Origin: Bacteroidota bacterium
GTDB lineage: Bacteria > Bacteroidota > Bacteroidia > Chitinophagales > Chitinophagaceae
Assembly (NCBI GenBank): GCA_947476825.1
Contig: CANJRV010000013.1
Coordinates: 1 to 45,260, forward strand
Direction of reading: 5' to 3'
Length of the DNA stretch: 45,260 bases
Shown here one piece after another: positions 9,401-16,398 of the stretch (within the stretch, counting starts at the first letter, position 1; the number at the start of each line of letters is the position of its first letter). The position numbers and the translations under genes were made by a program. The notes beneath the pieces were generated by a model. The model made no database searches and was not told the DNA's origin. It worked only from the letters and a program-made list of their open reading frames with translations.

Positions 9401-9458
9401 GTTGCGCATGCAAATGAAACGTGCATAACAAGCAAAGGAGGACTAAACTATTTTTCAT
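6453..9458 (-). CDS. Secreted VPS10/sortilin-like beta-propeller protein with Asp-box (BNR) repeats
   Basis: A 1001-residue exported protein. Residues 1-18 form a signal peptide (MKNSLVLLCLLCTFHLHA, then Q). Residues ~20-740 carry about eleven Asp-box motifs of the form SxDxGxxW, for example STDAGDNWK, SSDGGNSWE, SIDGGATWKE and SEDGGDTWKN, indicating one or two beta-propellers as in sortilin/VPS10 and glycosidase-like families. A FlgD-like or Ig-like segment follows (near GKYTIRIKVKD, about 840-850), then a helical tail rich in K and E. No T9SS sorting domain is seen at the C terminus. Related Bacteroidota proteins are often annotated as glycosyl hydrolases, but no catalytic residue can be assigned here, so the substrate is unknown. 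A dispersed hairpin element lies 98 nt upstream. Confidence 0.85.
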   Translation of the reverse strand: MKNSLVLLCLLCTFHLHAQQQINAGMLGTLEARQLGPGTMSGRISAIVGVPTDSKILYVGTAGGGVWKSTNAGASYKSMFDKYCQSIGAIAVNPKNPNIVFVGTGESNMRNSVSIGNGLYKSTDAGDNWKMIGLDSTEHISKIIIHPTNPDIIYVAVPGPLWSDSKHRGLYKSSDGGNSWEKILYKDEKTGCADILIDPNNPNILFASMWQFRRLPFSFNSGGEGSGFFKSIDGGATWKEISNGLPAKPFGRIAMALAPSDPKKMLAIVESKNTGLYISEDGGDTWKNQSATMNVCARPFYFSTIVFDPKDAKRVYRPAFEFSYSSDGGYSFSGASGDGGWVHSDMHALWINPNNTDIMYVGTDGGIYTSLDKGATWIFNHGLPVGQFYHVSFDNHDPYNVYGGLQDNGSWRAPSAAPGGVNNGSWNRLYGGDGFWTQPDEDGKTAYAEYQGGNMGRIDMTTMKAEDIQPKQTKTEEKLRWNWNTPIVLGSKNPKNMYVGAQYLYKSTNQGRTWKRISNDLTTDNKEKQKQEDSGGLSADNTSAENHCTIFTVAESPLDENLIWVGTDDGNVQYSNNGGTSWNNVTANIAKSGIAAGAWVSSIEPSHFDKNTVYATFENHMYGDHATYLGKSTDLGKTWTRIQSKEFTGFSHKICEDVVNKKLLFLGTEMGLFATLDGGDNWFRMKNNIPDYALVRDIKINPKTNDLIIATHGRGIMILDDIRAMRNLTSEIWDKDVYVFPMPDMVLNNGRFGWGGTEISGGWGTGNPSSIPTIDYYLKERLSTGKVEIEILDAAGKLLQTIPGTKRKGINKVFWNMRGTPPKVAAGSTKMDGAGFTAPMVLPGKYTIRIKVKDQVFNNTVNCVHDTKNADLSEANRKLVYDKSMELQQLYTKLSNSVDTISKYQARTKKDTTDITNKAFNADLEKIRAELMATKQTSIFADEERIREKLSQLYSNFCGMETTPNDTQLKAIEAITEEYNAQAEKLKKVMEKYKSKLDPSL

Positions 9459-9556
9459 GTAAAATTTATTTTTTATTTATCAGATAGAGTTAGGCTTAAT
9501 ATTATTTTGTTTGAGTATCTACATTTTTAACTATACAAAATTCTCTTTAAAAACTT

Positions 9557-9640
9557 GGGGCGGCACACACGCTTTTCGTTCCAATCTTTTTGCGGCTGCG
9601 CCGACAAAAAGGATTTCCACTGCAATCGTTGCCGCAATAC
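9557..9640 (-). repeat. Dispersed ~85-bp hairpin element, copy E1
   Basis: One of four copies that begin GTATTGCGGCAACGATTG and end with GCCGCCC when read on the minus strand. The core is a CTTTTTG/CAAAAAG stem; here the tip is CGGC/GCCG with loop TGC and one bulged A. It points the same way as the VPS10-like gene that starts 98 nt further on, and lies past the terminator of the LolA-like gene. Confidence 0.8.
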
Positions 9641-9699
9641 AGTCAACAAAAAAGCTGGAGATTCTCATTCATTCTAAGTATTACCAATCAAAAAAGAGT

Positions 9700-9731
9700 A
9701 AAAAAAAGGCTTGAACTTTTGCCAAACCTTT
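9700..9731 (-). terminator. Intrinsic terminator of the LolA-like gene
   Basis: On the minus strand AAAGGTTTG and CAAGCCTTT form a 9-bp stem (one G-U) with a 9-nt loop, continuing into a T-rich run. It starts about 20 bp after the stop codon at 9753. Confidence 0.6.
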
Positions 9732-9752
9732 CTTACTATTTCTTGCTATTGT

Positions 9753-10457
9753 CTATTTCATTTTTGGTACAAAAATCGATTCATCAATTGTCGAGTTGAT
9801 GGTCACTTTTGTAATTTCTATTTCACCATTATCGCCGCCCATACTCATTGGATATACTATACCTTCATCCAATTTTTTGTAGTTGCTAAATGTGCTACTG
9901 TTTTCCACTTCCTTACCATCTGCTTTTATTTTTGCTGATGATTTGAGGATATAATAATTTGTTGCGTCTAACCAGAAAGTGGTTTCTTGTCCGTCCTTAT
10001 CTGTCAATTTCATTTTGAAACAATCGGTTCCTTCCAAATCATCTTTGCCGATATACTCTAATTTTTTGCCCTTATCTTGATAGCTCAAAAATTCATCTGC
10101 TACCAATAATTGATCTTGTGATGTTTTTAATTCATCTGCAGTCATAGGTTCAGGTTTTGTTTGTCCAGCAAATGGCATAAAATTCCAACCTTCTTTATTC
10201 GTAATAATGGAGTATCCATCCATACCCATTACTGAAATATCCATGCGCATTGCTTTTTTATCCACCATAGTTCTAGTCACTTTTATTTCAGCACCTTGTG
10301 CTTTAATGTTAGCTTCCATCACTACAGATTTTACCTTCTTCCAATTTTCTGCACCACCAATAGCCGTGATATGTTTGGCAACTATTTCTTCGGCAGTTTG
10401 TGCAAATGCAGATAACATGCTACATGCAACTACAAGTGTTAAAATAATTTTTTTCAT
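9753..10457 (-). CDS. LolA-like outer membrane lipoprotein-sorting protein
   Basis: A 234-residue exported protein. A signal peptide covers residues 1-20 (MKKIILTLVVACSMLSAFAQ). The rest has the alternating beta pattern of the LolA/LolB-like fold, with EIVAKHITAIGGAENWKKVKS at the start of the mature part, ITNKEGWNFMPF in the middle and YIGKDDLEGTDCFKMKLTD then TTFWLDATNYYILKSS, the usual family strands. Such periplasmic proteins bind lipoprotein acyl chains or other lipids; the specific cargo is unknown. The gene is single, with a stem-loop terminator downstream (9700-9731). It is divergent from the repeat-rich region upstream of grpE. Confidence 0.82.
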   Translation of the reverse strand: MKKIILTLVVACSMLSAFAQTAEEIVAKHITAIGGAENWKKVKSVVMEANIKAQGAEIKVTRTMVDKKAMRMDISVMGMDGYSIITNKEGWNFMPFAGQTKPEPMTADELKTSQDQLLVADEFLSYQDKGKKLEYIGKDDLEGTDCFKMKLTDKDGQETTFWLDATNYYILKSSAKIKADGKEVENSSTFSNYKKLDEGIVYPMSMGGDNGEIEITKVTINSTIDESIFVPKMK

Positions 10458-10538
10458 GTTTCGTTTTTTTTATGAGGGTAAAAGTAAATATTTATTCTAA
10501 AAATTTTGGAATTAATGATGAAAGGTAAAAAAGAAGTG

Positions 10539-10660
10539 GGTAAGGAGTAATTAGTAGTTAGTAATGAGTAGTTTATCGAAAGTAAAAAGTATAAAGTCGT
10601 AAGGCGTAAGGCATAAGGCGTAAGTAGTAAGTAAAAGTCGAAAGACTTAAGGATTAAGGG
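10539..10660. repeat. Degenerate heptamer tract
   Basis: Low-complexity DNA built from 7-mers such as GTCGTAA, GGCGTAA, GGCATAA, GTAGTAA, TCGAAAG and ACTTAAG. The register holds clearly from about 10593 to 10658. It separates the LolA-like gene from the 51-bp array. No gene is supported here; the leftward frames that cross it show obvious repeat-derived residues. Confidence 0.6.
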
Positions 10661-10700
10661 AAAATATTGTAGGGTAACAGAACGAGATGTCTGTTTTTTA

Positions 10701-11236
10701 AAATCCCGAAGGGATTTAATATGAATAAGAATGAAATAATGAACGGTGATAAAATCCCGTAGGGATGAAATGATTATAGAAATGACATGATAATAAAACC
10801 AAACAATTAACGGTGACAAAATCCAGAAGGGATTTAATATGAATAGGAATGAAATAATGAACGGTGACAAAATCCCGAAGGGATTTAATATGAATAGAAA
10901 TGAAACAATCAACGGTGATAAAATCCCGAAGGGATGACATGATAATATGAATGAAACAATCAACGGTGATAAAATCCCGAAGGGATGAAATGATAATATG
11001 AATGAAACAATCAACGGTGATAAAATCCCGAAGGGATGAAATGATTATAGAAATGACATGATGATAAAAACAAACAATTAACGGTGACAAAATCCCGAAG
11101 GGATTTAATATGAATAGGAATGAAATAATGAACGGTGATAAAATCCCGAAGGGATGAAATATGAATAGGAATGCAATAAGTATTGGTTTGAATCCCGCTG
11201 GGATTAAATGTGAATAGGAATGAAATAATTATTGCG
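10701..11236. repeat. 51-bp tandem repeat array with AATCCCGAAGGGAT core
   Basis: Ten units, each starting with the palindromic core AAATCCCGAAGGGAT and ending near AACGGTGAT or AACGGTGAC. Units begin at about 10701, 10752, 10818, 10869, 10920, 10971, 11022, 11089, 11140 and 11191. Most are 51 bp; two (10752 and 11022) are 66-67 bp and share the same extra segment. The last units degenerate (CCCGCTGGG core, different linker). Because 51 is divisible by 3, the array gives long false open frames. The segments between cores are near-identical, so this is not a CRISPR array. Confidence 0.85.
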
Positions 11237-11256
11237 ATGATATAAATATTTGCAGA

Positions 11257-11289
11257 AATCCGAGACGGTTTTGAAAACCTTCTTGGATT
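11257..11289. repeat. Imperfect inverted repeat next to the 51-bp array
   Basis: Two 16-base arms, AATCCGAGACGGTTTT and AAAACCTTCTTGGATT, pair with two mismatches around a single G. It closes the array region on the grpE side and keeps the AATCC...GGATT ends seen in the array cores. Confidence 0.5.
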
Positions 11290-11318
11290 AATTATACGAA
11301 AAAGTTTCTTTGTTGTCT

Positions 11319-11400
11319 GTATTGCGGCAACGATTGAGTGAAAATCCTTTTTGCTGGCTCTGCAGCAAAAAGATTGGAAGGAAAGCGTGTCCGCCGCCCA
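11319..11400 (+). repeat. Dispersed ~85-bp hairpin element, copy E2
   Basis: It begins GTATTGCGGCAACGATTG and ends CCGCCGCCC. The core is a perfect 10-bp stem CTTTTTGCTG/CAGCAAAAAG with loop GCTCTG. It points toward grpE, whose ATG is 158 nt downstream. Confidence 0.8.
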
Positions 11401-11558
11401 AATAATTTTCAGACTATTTTTTAATCAACCACACCCTTTTAGATTCGACATTTTTTATTCATATTACAATAAAATATTCCGTCATTTTGTCCTAAAACAA
11501 ATGCTTGGCAAAAAATTTGCCGATGCTTGTTTGCAAACTAAAAAAATACGAAATACCT

Positions 11559-12131
11559 ATGTCTAATACAGAAAACTTGCCTTTGCAAGAACAAGAACCT
11601 ATACAAGAATCATCGATTGAAGAGAATATGGCAGATGCTGTCGCATCTCCTGACCAAACTGTCACAGAAACAGAACTAGAGAAAGCAGTACGCGAGGCAG
11701 CCGAATGGAAAGATAAATTCATGCGTCTTTTCGCCGAATTTGACAATTATAAAAAGCGTTCCTTTAAAGAAAAAATGGAAACGATTCAAACTGCTGGCAA
11801 AGAAATCATTTTGAGTATGCTTGAAGTCATTGACGATAGCGAAAGAGCAGAGAAACAAATGGAAACCGCCACGGATATGCAAGCGGTGAAAGACGGGATG
11901 CAATTGGTGTTCAACAAATTAAAATCTACATTGACGCACAAAGGCCTTCAATCCTTCGACAGCATAGGGCATGAATTTGATGTAGAAAAACATGAAGCTA
12001 TAACAGAAATTCCAGCACCTACTCCCGATATGGAAGGAAAAGTAATAGACCAAGTGCAAAAAGGTTATTTACTCAACGACAAATTGATACGCCATGCTAA
12101 AGTGGTAGTGGGAAAAACTTCGAACGACTGA
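11559..12131 (+). CDS. grpE: Nucleotide exchange factor GrpE
   Basis: A 190-residue GrpE, the co-chaperone that releases ADP from DnaK. The acidic, disordered N-terminus (NLPLQEQEPIQESSIEENMAD) leads into the long dimerisation helix (EKAVREAAEWKDKFMRLFAEFDNYKKR) and then the beta domain with GLQSFDSIGHEFDVEKHEAI, a GrpE hallmark, ending near VQKGYLLNDKLIRHAKVVVG. The frame is open from 11505, but ATG 11559 gives the normal GrpE start, so it is preferred. dnaJ follows after 104 bp, with a strong hairpin between them. No CIRCE operator was recognised upstream. A hairpin element (E2) lies in the 5' region. Confidence 0.97.
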   Translation: MSNTENLPLQEQEPIQESSIEENMADAVASPDQTVTETELEKAVREAAEWKDKFMRLFAEFDNYKKRSFKEKMETIQTAGKEIILSMLEVIDDSERAEKQMETATDMQAVKDGMQLVFNKLKSTLTHKGLQSFDSIGHEFDVEKHEAITEIPAPTPDMEGKVIDQVQKGYLLNDKLIRHAKVVVGKTSND

Positions 12132-12132
12132 A

Positions 12133-12175
12133 CGAAAATATTTGGCAATAAATTTAAAACGCCGAATATCTTTCG
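12133..12175 (+). promoter_or_regulatory. Stem-loop between grpE and dnaJ
   Basis: Directly after the grpE stop, bases 12133-12146 pair with 12161-12175: 14 pairs including one G-U, with one bulged C and a 14-nt AT-rich loop. No T-run follows, so a classical terminator is unlikely. mRNA processing, stabilisation or attenuation of dnaJ is possible. Confidence 0.5.
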
Positions 12176-12235
12176 AAAAAAATAAATACATCATCCTCTC
12201 CTAAACTACCTTTTAGGTGAACGAAAAAAAATAAA

Positions 12236-13396
12236 ATGAAAAGAGATTTCTATGAAATATTAGGGGTTAGCAAAAGTGCTTCCGCTGACGAAATAAAAAA
12301 AGCTTACCGTAAAACCGCTATGCAATATCATCCAGACAGAAACCCTGGTGATAAAGCTTCTGAAGAAAAATTTAAGGAAGCTGCCGAGGCTTATGAAGTG
12401 CTAAGTGACGAAAGCAAAAAACAACGTTATGATCAATATGGTCATGCTGGTTTAGGCGGTGCTGCTGGCGGTGGTAATCATGGTGGATTTGGCGGCGGCG
12501 GTATGCGCATGGAAGATATTTTTGATAACTTTGGCGATGTCTTTGGCGAAAGTTTTTTTGGTGGTCAACGCGGTGGCGGTGGCGGACAACGTAGAGGCGG
12601 TGGAGCAAGAGGTTCTAATCTGCGTGTCAAAGTAAAACTCAATTTTGAAGACATCATCAAAGGTGTTCACAAAACGATTAAAGTAAAAAAATATGTTCGT
12701 TGCGAAACCTGCACAGGTAGCGGTGCTAAAGATAAATCATCGGTTACAACATGTGGCACTTGTAAAGGAAGTGGTCAAGTTCGCAAAACAACCAATACTT
12801 TTTTAGGACAAATGCAAACAGTTGGTACTTGTCCAACTTGTAATGGCGACGGCAATCAAATTACCAATAAATGTAATTCTTGCAAAGGGGAAGGTAGAGT
12901 ATATGGTGAAGAAACCATTCAAATTGATATTCCGGCTGGTGTGCAAGAAGGAATGCAATTGAGCGTAAATGGGAAAGGTAATGTTGGCGAACGCAATGGT
13001 TATCCAGGCGATTTGTTGGTTGTAATTGAAGAAGAAAAACATGCGGAATTGATTCGAGAAGGATTGAATGTTTTGTATGAATTACATATTTCATTTCCGG
13101 ATGCAGCCATTGGTAAAGAAGTAGAAATACCAACCATAGGTGGCAAAGCAAAAATTAAAATACAACCAGGCACACATGCTGGAAAAATATTGCGATTGAA
13201 AGGAAAAGGATTTCCGAGTGTAAATAGTTATGAAAAAGGAGACCAATTGATCAATATCAATGTATGGACTCCACAGCATTTAACAGCAGATGAAAAAGCG
13301 ATGTTGGATAAACTAAATGCTTCACCAAACTTTACGCCGAATGCCTCTAAAAGTGATAAGAGTTTCTTTGATAAAATAAGAGAAGCGTTTAGTTAG
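12236..13396 (+). CDS. dnaJ: Molecular chaperone DnaJ (Hsp40)
   Basis: A 386-residue full-length DnaJ that delivers substrates to DnaK and stimulates its ATPase. Domains in order: J-domain (residues 1-70) with HPD at 32-34; Gly/Phe-rich linker (about 74-128) unusually rich in GGG; zinc-binding domain with four CxxCxGxG repeats ([32 protein letters not shown]; about 157-230); and C-terminal substrate-binding barrels. All metal and J-domain residues are intact. It follows grpE on the same strand. A 28-bp tandem array begins about 10 bp after its stop, and the first clear terminator is ~490 bp downstream, so the mRNA may carry the array. Confidence 0.98.
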   Translation: MKRDFYEILGVSKSASADEIKKAYRKTAMQYHPDRNPGDKASEEKFKEAAEAYEVLSDESKKQRYDQYGHAGLGGAAGGGNHGGFGGGGMRMEDIFDNFGDVFGESFFGGQRGGGGGQRRGGGARGSNLRVKVKLNFEDIIKGVHKTIKVKKYVRCETCTGSGAKDKSSVTTCGTCKGSGQVRKTTNTFLGQMQTVGTCPTCNGDGNQITNKCNSCKGEGRVYGEETIQIDIPAGVQEGMQLSVNGKGNVGERNGYPGDLLVVIEEEKHAELIREGLNVLYELHISFPDAAIGKEVEIPTIGGKAKIKIQPGTHAGKILRLKGKGFPSVNSYEKGDQLININVWTPQHLTADEKAMLDKLNASPNFTPNASKSDKSFFDKIREAFS

Positions 13397-13406
13397 GGAT
13401 TTGGGG

Positions 13407-13851
13407 ATACTTCGGCTACGCTCAGTATCCAGTTATACTTCGGCTACGCTCAGTATCCAGTTATACTTTGGTTGCGCTCAGTATCCAGTTATACTTTGGT
13501 TGCGCTCAGTATCCAGTTATACTTCGGCTAAGCTCAGTATCCAGTTATACTTCGACTGCGCTCAGTATCCAGTTATACTTCGGCTACGCTCAGTATCCAG
13601 TTATACTTCGGCTAAGCTCAGTATCCAGTTATACTTCGGCTACGCTCAGTATCCAGTTATACTTCGACTGCGCTTAGTATCCAGTTATACTTCGGCTACG
13701 CTCAGTATCCAGTTATACTTTGGTTGCGCTCAGTATCCAGTTATACTTTGGTTGCGCTTAGTATCCAGTTATACTTCGGCTACGCTCAGTATCCAGTTAT
13801 ACTTTGGTTGCGCTCAGTATCCAGTTATACTTTGGTTGCGCTCAGTATCCA
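13407..13851 (+). repeat. 28-bp tandem repeat array after dnaJ (16 units)
   Basis: Sixteen 28-bp units, all ending CTCAGTATCCAGTTATAC or a one-base variant. They differ in a 10-base slot: TTCGGCTACG (A), TTCGGCTAAG (A'), TTCGACTGCG (B), TTTGGTTGCG (C). Order: A A C C A' B A A' A B A C C A C C. Units 10 and 13 have CTTAG for CTCAG. A single diverged relative lies at about 13979-13999. Because 28 is not divisible by 3 the array reads open in several frames; the predicted 155-residue product cycles through three frames of one unit and is not taken as a gene. Confidence 0.92.
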
Positions 13852-13885
13852 ATTCCTCGCGGATCTAAAATAAAAAAATAATGTT

Positions 13886-13915
13886 CTACGAAACGTCTTT
13901 CGTTTCGTAGTTTTA
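13886..13915 (+). terminator. Strong intrinsic terminator after the 28-bp array
   Basis: A perfect 10-bp stem, CTACGAAACG/CGTTTCGTAG, with loop TCTTT is followed by TTTTATT. It is the first clear terminator downstream of dnaJ. The remaining DNA to 14068 shows no gene, only one diverged 28-bp-like unit. Confidence 0.8.
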
Positions 13916-14068
13916 TTCTGTTGCTTTCAGCAATTTTTACGAAATGATGATTAAGAGAAATCGACGCTTTGACTTATGCTTCGTCTGCGCTCAGTACGGG
14001 TTTAAAATCGGCAGTACTAAAGTTGTATACAAGCTTCAAAAAGAACTTGCTCAATAAATATTAATATC

Positions 14069-14076
14069 TAAATTTG
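14069..14076 (+). promoter_or_regulatory. -7 promoter element and palindrome of the toxin-antitoxin operon
   Basis: TAAATTTG is an exact TAnnTTTG match, 16 nt before the antitoxin ATG. A 10-bp palindrome, ATATTAATAT (14058-14067), abuts it and could be an operator for autoregulation by the antitoxin; that part is inference. Confidence 0.5.
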
Positions 14077-14092
14077 AAGAAATAAATTGAAC

Positions 14093-14329
14093 ATGAATCA
14101 AACAGAAATAAAACAGGAAATCCAAACCCAATTAGATTCAACAAATGATGATACAATATTGGAGATTGTTTATGACATTTTGCAAAACGGATTACCAATT
14201 TCAGACGATATACTAAATAGCAAATCGCTTAAGGCTTCTATTGATAGAGGCTTGCAGGATATAAAGCATGGTAGACTTATTAGTGACGAAAAGGCAAATA
14301 AAGAAATTGACGAATGGTTAAACAAATAA
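14093..14329 (+). CDS. Putative antitoxin of a type II toxin-antitoxin pair
   Basis: A 78-residue acidic, helical protein. It overlaps the start of a RelE/ParE-like toxin gene by 16 bp, the normal arrangement for an antitoxin. The N-terminal part (about 1-40) may be a dimerisation/DNA-binding region; the C-terminal part (SLKASIDRGLQDIKHGRLISDEKANKEIDEWL) resembles the toxin-binding tails of small antitoxins. The frame opens at TTG 14087, but ATG 14093 is preferred. A consensus -7 motif lies 16 nt upstream. The antitoxin subfamily is not identified. Confidence 0.75.
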   Translation: MNQTEIKQEIQTQLDSTNDDTILEIVYDILQNGLPISDDILNSKSLKASIDRGLQDIKHGRLISDEKANKEIDEWLNK

Positions 14330-14616
14330 GATGGACAGAAGGCGCGCAATTTGACAGAAAGGAAATATTTCAATATTGGAACGCTAGGAACAAAACAAAT
14401 AATTATAGCAAAAAATTAAATCAACTTTTTAAAGATAACATTAAATTGCTTCAAAAACACCCCTCAATGGGGCGTCTTATGAATAGAGATAATATTCGAT
14501 TAAGCGTAGTAAGAGATTATCTTTTAGTTTATCAAGATTTTGAAGATGAAATTATTATTATTAGCATTTGGGATAGTAGACAAAATCCTGAGAAATTAAT
14601 TGACAGAATAACCTAA
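14314..14616 (+). CDS. RelE/ParE-family toxin
   Basis: A 100-residue basic protein of the RelE/ParE superfamily. Family features are visible: the N-terminal IRWTEGAQFDRKEIFQYW (strand plus helix), HPSMGRL in the middle, and the C-terminal strands VVRDYLLVYQDFEDEIIIISIWDSRQNPEKL. ParE members poison gyrase and RelE members cut ribosome-bound mRNA; IWDSRQNPxxL is common in ParE-like members of Bacteroidota, but the target is not settled by sequence. It overlaps the antitoxin by 16 bp, so translation is probably coupled. No terminator was found before the convergent MBL gene. Confidence 0.85.
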   Translation: MVKQIRWTEGAQFDRKEIFQYWNARNKTNNYSKKLNQLFKDNIKLLQKHPSMGRLMNRDNIRLSVVRDYLLVYQDFEDEIIIISIWDSRQNPEKLIDRIT

Positions 14617-14675
14617 CCAATCATTTGCCTAATCACTAAATATATTTGAGTGCATTCGACCAAGTGCTGACCATT

Positions 14676-15776
14676 TTACACTTCCTCCAAATCCTTCCAC
14701 CAATGGGAAAATTTTTGTTCTTCTTTTAGATACACTGCTTCACCTATCATCGGCGTAAGAATATGTAAATTTTCTTTTTCATTATTTTCTGTGATGAGTC
14801 GTAAAGGCTCATCCCAAGCATGACTGCCCAATACAAATTTGGAAGAGTGCACAGGCAAAATCTTTTTGGCTTGCAATTCTTTAGCAGCTTGTAGAATTTC
14901 ATTTGGCAATAAATGGATATAACGCCACTTGCGGTCATACTGCCCATTTTCTAGTATTGCAATATCAAATGGTCCGAAGGATTTTCCGATGTCGGCAAAG
15001 TGCTTATCATAGCCGCTATCCCCACCAATAAATATTCGCATGCTTGGCGTTTGCAAAACATAAGACATCCAAAGTGATTTATTTCGTCGTAAACCTCTAC
15101 CCGAAAAATGTCTCGCACTTACAGTATGCACGATAAAATTATTGTCTAATTCTATCTTCTCATGCCAATCCTTTTCTATAATACTATTTGCGTCATAACC
15201 CCAATGTTCCAAGTGTTGCCCTACACCAAGTCCACATATAACTTGCTTAATTTTAGGTTTCAATTTTTTGACGGTATCATAATCCAAATGATCCCAATGA
15301 TCGTGCGAAATAAAAAGATAATCGATAGTGGGCATGTCCTTCACATAGTAATCATTCGTTCCAGGAAATGCTTTTGTACCAAATGGCAATGGCGTTGCGG
15401 CACCACTAAATACTGGATCTACTAATATTCGCTTTCCATCTACTTGCATAAAATAAGAGGAATGTCCAAACCAAACTAATACATTGTTTGTGCTATCTAG
15501 ATCTAATAAATTGGTTTTTACAGATGGAATGATAGTACTAGGATATACTCTCACTTTCTTGTCGAAAAAAAACTCCTTCAACAATTCGTAATAACTTACA
15601 CCTTCTGTCAAATCTGGTGTGAGACTAATATTTTTGAAAGCATTGTTTTTATAATTTGGTGATTGCTTCAATTTCTCCAATCGCTTTCCACTTGGTAATT
15701 TTCCAAATTTTTCTTGTTGTAAAAAGACAAATACGAGTAAAACAAAAAGGCATAGGATAATCAAAAATAAGTACAT
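14676..15776 (-). CDS. MBL-fold metallohydrolase, NAPE-PLD/UlaG-like
   Basis: A 366-residue metallo-beta-lactamase-fold enzyme with an N-terminal membrane anchor (YLFLIILCLFVLLVFVFL, residues 2-19). The zinc site SHDHWDH is at residues 157-163, with GGDSGYD and a later His in LPVHSSKF completing it. WFGHSSYFMQVDGKRILVDP and the HLLPNEILQAA region match the NAPE-PLD-like group, which includes phosphodiesterases and lactonases. The substrate is unknown; a membrane-linked phosphodiester is one possibility. It follows DUF420 by 35 bp and may share a transcript with SCO and DUF420. Confidence 0.85.
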   Translation of the reverse strand: MYLFLIILCLFVLLVFVFLQQEKFGKLPSGKRLEKLKQSPNYKNNAFKNISLTPDLTEGVSYYELLKEFFFDKKVRVYPSTIIPSVKTNLLDLDSTNNVLVWFGHSSYFMQVDGKRILVDPVFSGAATPLPFGTKAFPGTNDYYVKDMPTIDYLFISHDHWDHLDYDTVKKLKPKIKQVICGLGVGQHLEHWGYDANSIIEKDWHEKIELDNNFIVHTVSARHFSGRGLRRNKSLWMSYVLQTPSMRIFIGGDSGYDKHFADIGKSFGPFDIAILENGQYDRKWRYIHLLPNEILQAAKELQAKKILPVHSSKFVLGSHAWDEPLRLITENNEKENLHILTPMIGEAVYLKEEQKFSHWWKDLEEV

Positions 15777-15811
15777 GTATTTCTTATTAAAACGAACAAT
15801 TTATTTTTTCC

Positions 15812-16384
15812 CTATCCAATATAATAGGGCGAAATCATCAGATAAACTACTACCCCAGTGATGGCAACATACAACCAAATTGGGTATGTATATCGCACTA
15901 GTTTTTTATGTTGTGGTATCTCACCAATCAAAGCGCGATAAGCACTGTACAACACAAATGGCATGACTATTCCAGCCAATGTAATATGTGTACTGATGAT
16001 AAAATAATATACATACCGTATCATTCCTACAGCTACTTTTTCACCATCACTTACTAGTCCATCATGATTCATATCGCCATAATGCGTCTCGCCGGTAAGC
16101 AGATGATGCGCTATATAAAACACCAAAAACAAAATGGACAATACCATGGCAGAGAGCATTGTTTTTTTATGTGCTGCAATATTTTTTTGCTTCACAAAAA
16201 TCAATGCTACAATTAACAAAATGGACACCATGCTATTAACCCCAGCACTTAACATCGCAAAAATATGCGGGTTAAATCCGAGTTGCATTGGCAATGTCAT
16301 TTTATCTAAAATAACTACGGCAGCAAATACAATTGCTGAAAATATCCAAATAAGGATGTGTGCTTTTTTATCATTTTTCATCAT
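15812..16384 (-). CDS. DUF420 membrane protein
   Basis: A 190-residue integral membrane protein with about five hydrophobic segments (approx. 11-26, 38-62, 76-93, 127-150, 168-186). HIFAMLSAGVNSMVSILL, the KKTMLSAMVLSILFLVFYIAHHLLTGETHYG stretch (split: KKTMLSAMVLSILF then YIAHHLLTGETHYG) and YVYYFIISTHITLAGIVMPF fit DUF420, with conserved histidines that could bind metal or heme. DUF420 genes often accompany SCO and cytochrome oxidase genes, and here SCO lies 14 bp upstream. A role in terminal oxidase assembly is inferred, not shown. Confidence 0.88.
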   Translation of the reverse strand: MMKNDKKAHILIWIFSAIVFAAVVILDKMTLPMQLGFNPHIFAMLSAGVNSMVSILLIVALIFVKQKNIAAHKKTMLSAMVLSILFLVFYIAHHLLTGETHYGDMNHDGLVSDGEKVAVGMIRYVYYFIISTHITLAGIVMPFVLYSAYRALIGEIPQHKKLVRYTYPIWLYVAITGVVVYLMISPYYIG

Positions 16385-16398
16385 ACTGTTACTACTAT

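Noticed and set aside
10454-11090. Long leftward open frames (186 and 124 residues) across the repeat array
   Set aside because: They translate the 51-bp unit over and over (SLRDFITV-type cycles) because 51 is divisible by 3; no start signal or non-repeat domain is present.
10701-11236. CRISPR-like appearance of the AATCCCGAAGGGAT array
   Set aside because: The segments between the cores are near-identical rather than unique spacers, unit length varies in a patterned way, and no cas gene is nearby.
13401-13868. 155-residue repeat protein after dnaJ
   Set aside because: It is the 28-bp DNA repeat read through its three frames; a second overlapping frame is equally open, and no signal or promoter supports translation.
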